NCBI GenBank assembly: GCA_903927685.1
Contig: CAIYOB010000330.1
Location: 1 to 26,760, forward strand
Source of the DNA: an uncultured Planctomycetaceae bacterium
GTDB taxonomy: Bacteria > Planctomycetota > Planctomycetia > Pirellulales > Pirellulaceae
DNA: 26,760 nucleotides
Direction of reading: 5' to 3'
Shown: positions 23,295-26,760 of the stretch, in pieces
How the letters are laid out: every line of letters starts with the position of its first letter
Numbering within the stretch: position 1 is the first letter of the stretch
Program-made: the position numbers and the translations under genes
Notes under the pieces: model-generated
Told to the model about the DNA's origin: nothing
The model's database searches: none
What the model saw: the letters and a program-made list of their open reading frames with translations, nothing else

Positions 23295-23998
23295 GGCCGT
23301 CTGCCCTCCTGAAGGTACGGTTCCAGGATGACCCGCAGATTCTCGCGAGCCCGCGCTAACAACGACTTCACCGCCTTGACCGACAAGTCCATCGTGGCAG
23401 CGATGTCGACGTAGCTCATGTGTTCGAATTTGGCCAGCAGGATCGCCATCCGCTGGCGCTCGTTCAGCGAATCGACCGCCGCCCGCACGACTTCCGCCAG
23501 CTCGGCCTTGTCCAGTTGCCGGGCGGGCATCCAGCCGCTGGGCGCCGCCGCCAGGTCGTCCAGCGATGTGCCGTCCCCGCTGCTGCCCTGCGCGGCGGTC
23601 GCACTGACCTCGTGCCGGCGGGAACGCGTCCGCAGCGCGTTGCTGCCGACGTTGTGGGCGATCGTAAACAGCCAGGTGGAGAACTTGGCGTCCGGCAGGT
23701 AGCTCTTGCGAGCGCGATACACCCGCAAGAACACGTCCTGGGCCAGTTCCTCGGCTCGATCGCGGTCCTGCACCAGGTTCTGCAGGATCGTGATCAGGCG
23801 GGCCTGGTAGCGCAGCACCAACTCCTCAAACGCCGCCGCGTTGTCGTCGCGCACCTGCAGCATCAACCGCACGTCGGGATCGGTTGTCTCGTAGGGCAGC
23901 GGTTTGGAGTCGAGTATGGGGGTCAGCGGCAACGCATCACGCCCTTCCGTTGAGGGGACCGCCTTCAAGCCCGGCCGGCAGACGGTCATGGACGTCAT
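23291..23998 (-). CDS. ECF-type RNA polymerase sigma factor
   Basis: A 235-residue extracytoplasmic-function sigma factor. Region 2 spans about 42-115 (AAFEELVLRYQARLITILQ, AEELAQDVFLRVYR, KFSTWLFTIAHNVGSNALR) and region 4 about 170-225 (LNERQRMAILLAKFEHMSYVDIAATMDLSVKAVKSLLARARENL). About 40 extra residues precede region 2. The ATG at 23998 follows GAGGGG at seven bases; a second ATG is at 23989. The gene heads a five-gene operon with its own anti-sigma factor and probably transcribes it, as a GGAACTT element lies upstream. It controls promoters outside the window as well, most likely in response to an envelope signal. Confidence 0.93.
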   Translation of the reverse strand: MTSMTVCRPGLKAVPSTEGRDALPLTPILDSKPLPYETTDPDVRLMLQVRDDNAAAFEELVLRYQARLITILQNLVQDRDRAEELAQDVFLRVYRARKSYLPDAKFSTWLFTIAHNVGSNALRTRSRRHEVSATAAQGSSGDGTSLDDLAAAPSGWMPARQLDKAELAEVVRAAVDSLNERQRMAILLAKFEHMSYVDIAATMDLSVKAVKSLLARARENLRVILEPYLQEGRRP

Positions 23999-24020
23999 AT
24001 CTTATCCCCTCTCGCTGCAG

Positions 24021-24050
24021 GATGAAACACCTGTCGCCGTGAGAAGTTCC
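24021..24050 (-). promoter_or_regulatory. candidate ECF-sigma promoter upstream of the sigma gene
   Basis: On the minus strand GGAACTT (24050-24044) matches the classic ECF -35 element exactly. After 16 bases comes TTTCAT (24027-24022), a plausible -10. Transcription would start close to 24014, about 16 nt before the sigma ATG. Autoregulation of ECF sigma operons is common, which supports the reading. Confidence 0.5.
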
Positions 24051-24083
24051 TGCGCTCCGGCGGGCGGACGCCCCACGCCGCCT

Positions 24084-24170
24084 ACGGTGAGCGGAACGGC
24101 GCTCGCCGCCGGCAAAACTTGGCCCCGCATTCCCGCCGGAACCCGCGGCTAACGCCTCGCGGCTCACCGT
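24084..24170. repeat. 87-bp imperfect inverted-repeat element
   Basis: ACGGTGAGC (24084-24092) is matched by its reverse complement GCTCACCGT (24162-24170). Five bases inside each end, GGCG and CGCC pair again, and the right arm holds a CCGCG/CGCGG mini-hairpin. No ORF of note. It sits between the divergent sigma gene and the methyltransferase gene and resembles a dispersed planctomycete-type repeat or MITE, which I infer from shape only. Confidence 0.55.
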
Positions 24171-24214
24171 GCGCCGGACGATGGCCACCCGCTTCCCAAG
24201 CTGGCCGGATTCCC

Positions 24215-24220
24215 GATAAT
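24215..24220 (+). promoter_or_regulatory. -10-like GATAAT directly upstream of the methyltransferase gene
   Basis: GATAAT matches TATAAT at five of six positions and ends 7 bases before the ATG at 24228, so the transcript could start at or very near the start codon. A weak TTCCCA (24193-24198) is 16 bases upstream. No Shine-Dalgarno precedes the ATG, consistent with a leaderless mRNA, though chance cannot be excluded. Confidence 0.3.
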
Positions 24221-24227
24221 TGACGCC

Positions 24228-25106
24228 ATGTCCACCCAGCCCAGCCCACCCGCCGGTGTTCTCAATCAAGTCCTGCACGGAGATGCGTTGGCGCAGCTGG
24301 CGTCGCTGCCCGCCGGCCTGGTGGATACCGTCGTCACCAGCCCCCCCTATTACTGCCAGCGGGATTACAGCGGCGAGCAGCAACTGGGACAGGAGGACAC
24401 GCCCGAAGCCTACCTCGACCGCCTGACCGCCGTGTTCCGCGAATGCCGCCGGACGCTGAAAGACAGCGGTTCGCTGTGGCTGGTGCTCGGGGACAAGTAC
24501 CTGGACGGCGAGTTGTTGGGCATGCCGTGGCGGGTGGCCCTGGCCCTGCAGGCAGACGGCTGGCGACTCCGCAGCGACATCATCTGGCACAAACCCAACG
24601 CCATGCCGTCGGCGGTCAAGACCCGGCCGACGACGGACCACGAGTACGTGTTCTTCTTGGCCAAGTCCCCGGACTACTACTACGGCGCCGATGCGATCCG
24701 CGAGCCGCACGTGACATTCACGGACAAGAGCCGGATGCGGGGGGGACGCAGGCACTTCTTCCAGCCGGGCGGAACGCCCGAAGAAGGCAAGAACAAGGGC
24801 AACCCGAATCTGCACCACGGCCGCTGGGACCAGGCGTTTCATCCCAAGGGACGCAACAAGCGGACCGTCTGGTCCGTCCCGCTGTCCAAGTTTCGCGAAG
24901 CCCATTTCGCCGTCTTTCCGGAATCGCTGGTCGAAACCTGCATCCTGGCCGGCTGTCCCGAGGGCGGCGTCGTGTTGGATCCATTTCTGGGCAGCGGCAC
25001 CACGGCGCTGGTTGCCAAGCGGCTGGGACGCTCGTACATCGGCATCGACTGCGTCGCCGAGTACTGCGAGATGGCCCGGCGCCGCCTGAGGGAGACGCTC
25101 TGCTGA
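24228..25106 (+). CDS. DNA methyltransferase (beta-class, N4-cytosine/N6-adenine type), orphan
   Basis: A 292-residue amino-methyltransferase. Catalytic motif IV is TSPPYY at about 37-42, followed by the family CQRDY and the ELGQEDTPEAYLDRL-like segment typical of the small phage/bacterial TSPPYW-RDYG methyltransferases. SAM-binding motif I, DPFLGSGTT, comes near the end (about 245-253), the order motif IV then I that defines the beta class. SPPY suggests N4-cytosine or N6-adenine methylation; the target site cannot be read. No restriction endonuclease or specificity subunit is adjacent, so it is an orphan with a possible regulatory or anti-restriction role. It ends 10 bp from the convergent prfA stop. 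Confidence 0.88.
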   Translation: MSTQPSPPAGVLNQVLHGDALAQLASLPAGLVDTVVTSPPYYCQRDYSGEQQLGQEDTPEAYLDRLTAVFRECRRTLKDSGSLWLVLGDKYLDGELLGMPWRVALALQADGWRLRSDIIWHKPNAMPSAVKTRPTTDHEYVFFLAKSPDYYYGADAIREPHVTFTDKSRMRGGRRHFFQPGGTPEEGKNKGNPNLHHGRWDQAFHPKGRNKRTVWSVPLSKFREAHFAVFPESLVETCILAGCPEGGVVLDPFLGSGTTALVAKRLGRSYIGIDCVAEYCEMARRRLRETLC

Positions 25107-25116
25107 GGTTCCGGAA

Positions 25117-26190
25117 TCAGTCCATGGGCCCCAGCGAGCCGCGGATCTCCTGCCGGTCGAATTCGATCAACTGGTCGATGATGGGCTGCAGGTTGCCTTG
25201 CAGGACCTGGTCCAGTTTGTACAGCGTCAGGTTGATCCGGTGGTCGGTGAAGCGGTTCTCCGGGAAATTGTAAGTCCGGATCCGCTGGCTGCGGTCGCCG
25301 GAACCGACCAGGGTGCGGCGGACCTCGGCCCGTTTGTCGTGCTCCTGCTGCCGCTTGGCTTCGTACAGTCGCGTCTTCAACACGCGGATCGCTTTGGCCA
25401 GGTTCTTGTGCTGGCTCTTCTCGTCCTGCATCGAAACGACGATCCCCGTCTCGTAGTGGGTCAGCCGGATGGCCGAGGCCGTCTTGTTGACATGCTGGCC
25501 GCCGGGGCCGCTGGCATGAAAGATGTCCTTGCGATAGTCGTCCGGCTTGAGCTCGATTTCCACATCCTCGGGCTCCGGGAGCACGGCCACGGTGGCCGCC
25601 GAGGTGTGAATGCGGCCCTTGGCCTCCGTCTCCGGCACGCGCTGGACCCGATGCCCGCCGCTCTCGTACTGCAGTTCGCGGTAGACGCCTTCGCCCTCGA
25701 ACTCCAGCTGGATGTCCTTGAATCCGCCCAGATCGGTCGGGCTGGCTTCCATGGTCTCGATCTTCCAACCCTTGGACTCGCCGAACTTGCGGTACATTTC
25801 GTACAGGTCGCGGGCGAACAGGGCGGCTTCTTCGCCCCCGGTTCCCGCCCGGATCTCCATCACGCATCGCATGCGGTTGGCGTCTTCGCCGCCAACCGTC
25901 ATTTCCAGCAATTCGTCCCAAGTCCTTTCGCGGCGTTCCCGCAACTCCGGCAGTTCGGCCTCGGCCATCTCCCGCTCGTCCGGATCCTCGCTGCTTTGCA
26001 TCGCCGTCCACTCGGCGATCTCGCTGCACAGCGCCTTGAAGCGGCGATACTTGGTGGCCAGCTTGGTCAGCGAGCCGTGCTCGCGGGCCACGGCCGCCAT
26101 CCGACTGGAGTCCGCCAGGACTTGCGGATCCGACAGCTTCTGCTCCAGTTCCTCGAACCGGGCCAGCTTTTCTTCGAGCATCTTACGCAT
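25117..26190 (-). CDS. prfA: peptide chain release factor 1
   Basis: A 357-residue class I release factor that recognises UAA and UAG and triggers peptide release at the ribosome. The catalytic GGQ motif is at 230-232 ([10 protein letters not shown]). The stop-codon recognition tripeptide is PET at 186-188 (RVPETE), a known variant of the RF1 PxT motif, distinguishing it from RF2 (SPF). Length is standard. I chose the ATG at 26190 (MRKMLEEKL); no Shine-Dalgarno is obvious, and ATGs at 26181 and 26226 are in frame, but this one gives the family length. It follows rpmE on the same strand, a frequent bacterial pairing. Confidence 0.96.
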   Translation of the reverse strand: MRKMLEEKLARFEELEQKLSDPQVLADSSRMAAVAREHGSLTKLATKYRRFKALCSEIAEWTAMQSSEDPDEREMAEAELPELRERRERTWDELLEMTVGGEDANRMRCVMEIRAGTGGEEAALFARDLYEMYRKFGESKGWKIETMEASPTDLGGFKDIQLEFEGEGVYRELQYESGGHRVQRVPETEAKGRIHTSAATVAVLPEPEDVEIELKPDDYRKDIFHASGPGGQHVNKTASAIRLTHYETGIVVSMQDEKSQHKNLAKAIRVLKTRLYEAKRQQEHDKRAEVRRTLVGSGDRSQRIRTYNFPENRFTDHRINLTLYKLDQVLQGNLQPIIDQLIEFDRQEIRGSLGPMD

Positions 26191-26228
26191 ACGATTGACG
26201 CCGCCGAGGGAGACATTCAGGACCATGA

Positions 26229-26246
26229 CCGGGAAGGCGTTCCCGG
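26229..26246. other. perfect 7-bp hairpin just upstream of prfA
   Basis: CCGGGAA (26229-26235) pairs with TTCCCGG (26240-26246) around a 4-base loop. It lies in the prfA leader, 39 bp before the start. No T-run follows on the minus strand, so it is not a terminator there. It may be an mRNA-structural element controlling prfA translation or a chance palindrome. Confidence 0.45.
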
Positions 26247-26260
26247 AAAACACCGCGCAT

Positions 26261-26294
26261 AAAAACACGTTGCTGACCAAAGGCCACAACGTGT
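26261..26294 (-). terminator. intrinsic terminator after rpmE
   Basis: Read on the minus strand, ACACGTTG (26294-26287) pairs with CAACGTGT (26272-26265) around a 14-base loop, immediately followed by a T-run (26265-26261). It begins 24 bp after the rpmE stop. It would partly or fully separate rpmE from prfA transcription. The 8-bp stem is modest, so termination may be incomplete. Confidence 0.65.
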
Positions 26295-26317
26295 GGGGAA
26301 AGTCGGTTTGCGTGTAG

Positions 26318-26575
26318 CTAGCTGGCGGAAGCCGGCTTGGCCGCCTTCTTCGCGGGCCGCTTGAGGCTCGAGTAATCGCCCGCGGCAAACTTGCTCTGGA
26401 ACTTCTCAATCCGTCCGGCCGTGTCAATGTACTTCAACTTGCCGGTGAAGAACGGATGACACGCGTTGCAGATATCCACCCGCAGCTCTTTCTTGGTGCT
26501 CCGCGTCTGGAACGTGTTGCCGCAACCGCAGGTGACCTGCGTCACCATGTACTTGGGATGAATGGCGTCTTTCAT
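26318..26575 (-). CDS. rpmE: 50S ribosomal protein L31, zinc-binding form
   Basis: An 85-residue bL31, normal size for the family plus a Lys/Ala-rich C-terminal tail ([14 protein letters not shown]). The start MKDAIHPKY at 26575 is characteristic and follows AGGTAAC; the upstream ATG at 26620 only adds a non-homologous extension. Four cysteines (C16, C18, C36, C39) form the zinc site, so this is the C+ paralogue, which in other bacteria is replaced by a C- form under zinc starvation. [13 protein letters not shown] is the family signature. The gene precedes prfA as in many bacteria. Confidence 0.97.
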   Translation of the reverse strand: MKDAIHPKYMVTQVTCGCGNTFQTRSTKKELRVDICNACHPFFTGKLKYIDTAGRIEKFQSKFAAGDYSSLKRPAKKAAKPASAS

Positions 26576-26760
26576 GTTACCTGATCCTGAACGAGTCTTA
26601 GCGTACTTGGCAAACCCCAAAGTTTACCCACGCCGCCTGCCGACGGCAAGGGCCAATACGGCCCGGAGCAGGACGTTTCGAAATCATAATCCGAAGCGTA
26701 TACCGCACGCGGTTGAGGATGGCACATTCGCCGATCTTCGTTTAACCGCGACCCAACGGG

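Noticed and set aside
24228..25116. Restriction-modification system
   Set aside because: Only the methyltransferase is present; neighbours are the sigma operon and prfA, with no nuclease frame.
26650..26664. GGGCC-AATAC-GGCCC palindrome upstream of rpmE
   Set aside because: Only five GC-rich pairs with no T-run; common by chance in DNA of this composition.

Overview
The window looks like chromosomal DNA from a high-GC planctomycete, most likely of the Pirellulales type. This is inferred from several traits together: twin-arginine signals on sugar-isomerase-fold proteins, a Hanks-type Ser/Thr kinase, a metalloprotease joined to a PA-IL/LecA-like lectin domain, an ECF sigma/anti-sigma pair followed by an uncharacterised exported protein, short palindromic repeats, and weak or absent Shine-Dalgarno sites on many genes. 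I see no rRNA, tRNA, CRISPR array, transposase or phage gene.

Layout. Positions 140-7769 (+) hold a carbohydrate locus: a secreted Asp-box (sialidase-like) protein, then, behind a candidate sigma70 promoter, an exported GH32 fructanase, a sugar-porter MFS permease and an 807-residue exported protein of unknown family. Converging on it is a membrane Ser/Thr kinase (9464-7800, -). Divergent from the kinase are a Tat-exported hydroxypyruvate-isomerase-like protein (9575-10546), a palindromic repeat (10583-10638), and a translationally coupled pair: an exported protein-isoaspartate methyltransferase with an extra C-terminal domain, and a gluzincin metalloprotease with a LecA-like lectin tail (10692-13296). 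An HpcH/HpaI-type aldolase (14069-13299, -) converges on these.

Positions 14272-16876 (+) encode an overlapping cobalt/nickel ECF transporter operon (CbiM with PDGLE domain, CbiQ, CbiO). Next comes a nitrogen module: a near-consensus sigma54 promoter with upstream inverted repeats, glnB, a two-part hairpin, amtB and an intrinsic terminator (16906-19128).

Positions 23998-19199 (-) form a five-gene overlapping operon: ECF sigma factor, zinc-free membrane anti-sigma factor, exported protein of unknown function, RmlD-like reductase with a changed YxxxK motif, and a Tat-exported L-fucose-isomerase-like protein. A candidate ECF-type promoter precedes the sigma gene, suggesting autoregulation. Divergent from it, past an 87-bp inverted-repeat element, is an orphan DNA methyltransferase (24228-25106, +). 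The window ends with prfA and rpmE on the minus strand, separated by an intrinsic terminator.

How it fits together: the left part points to fructan breakdown outside the cytoplasm and uptake of the released sugar. The centre covers metal uptake and ammonium sensing and uptake. The most unusual parts are the exported isoaspartate methyltransferase/lectin-protease pair and the ECF-sigma-headed operon that ends in sugar-metabolism-like enzymes.
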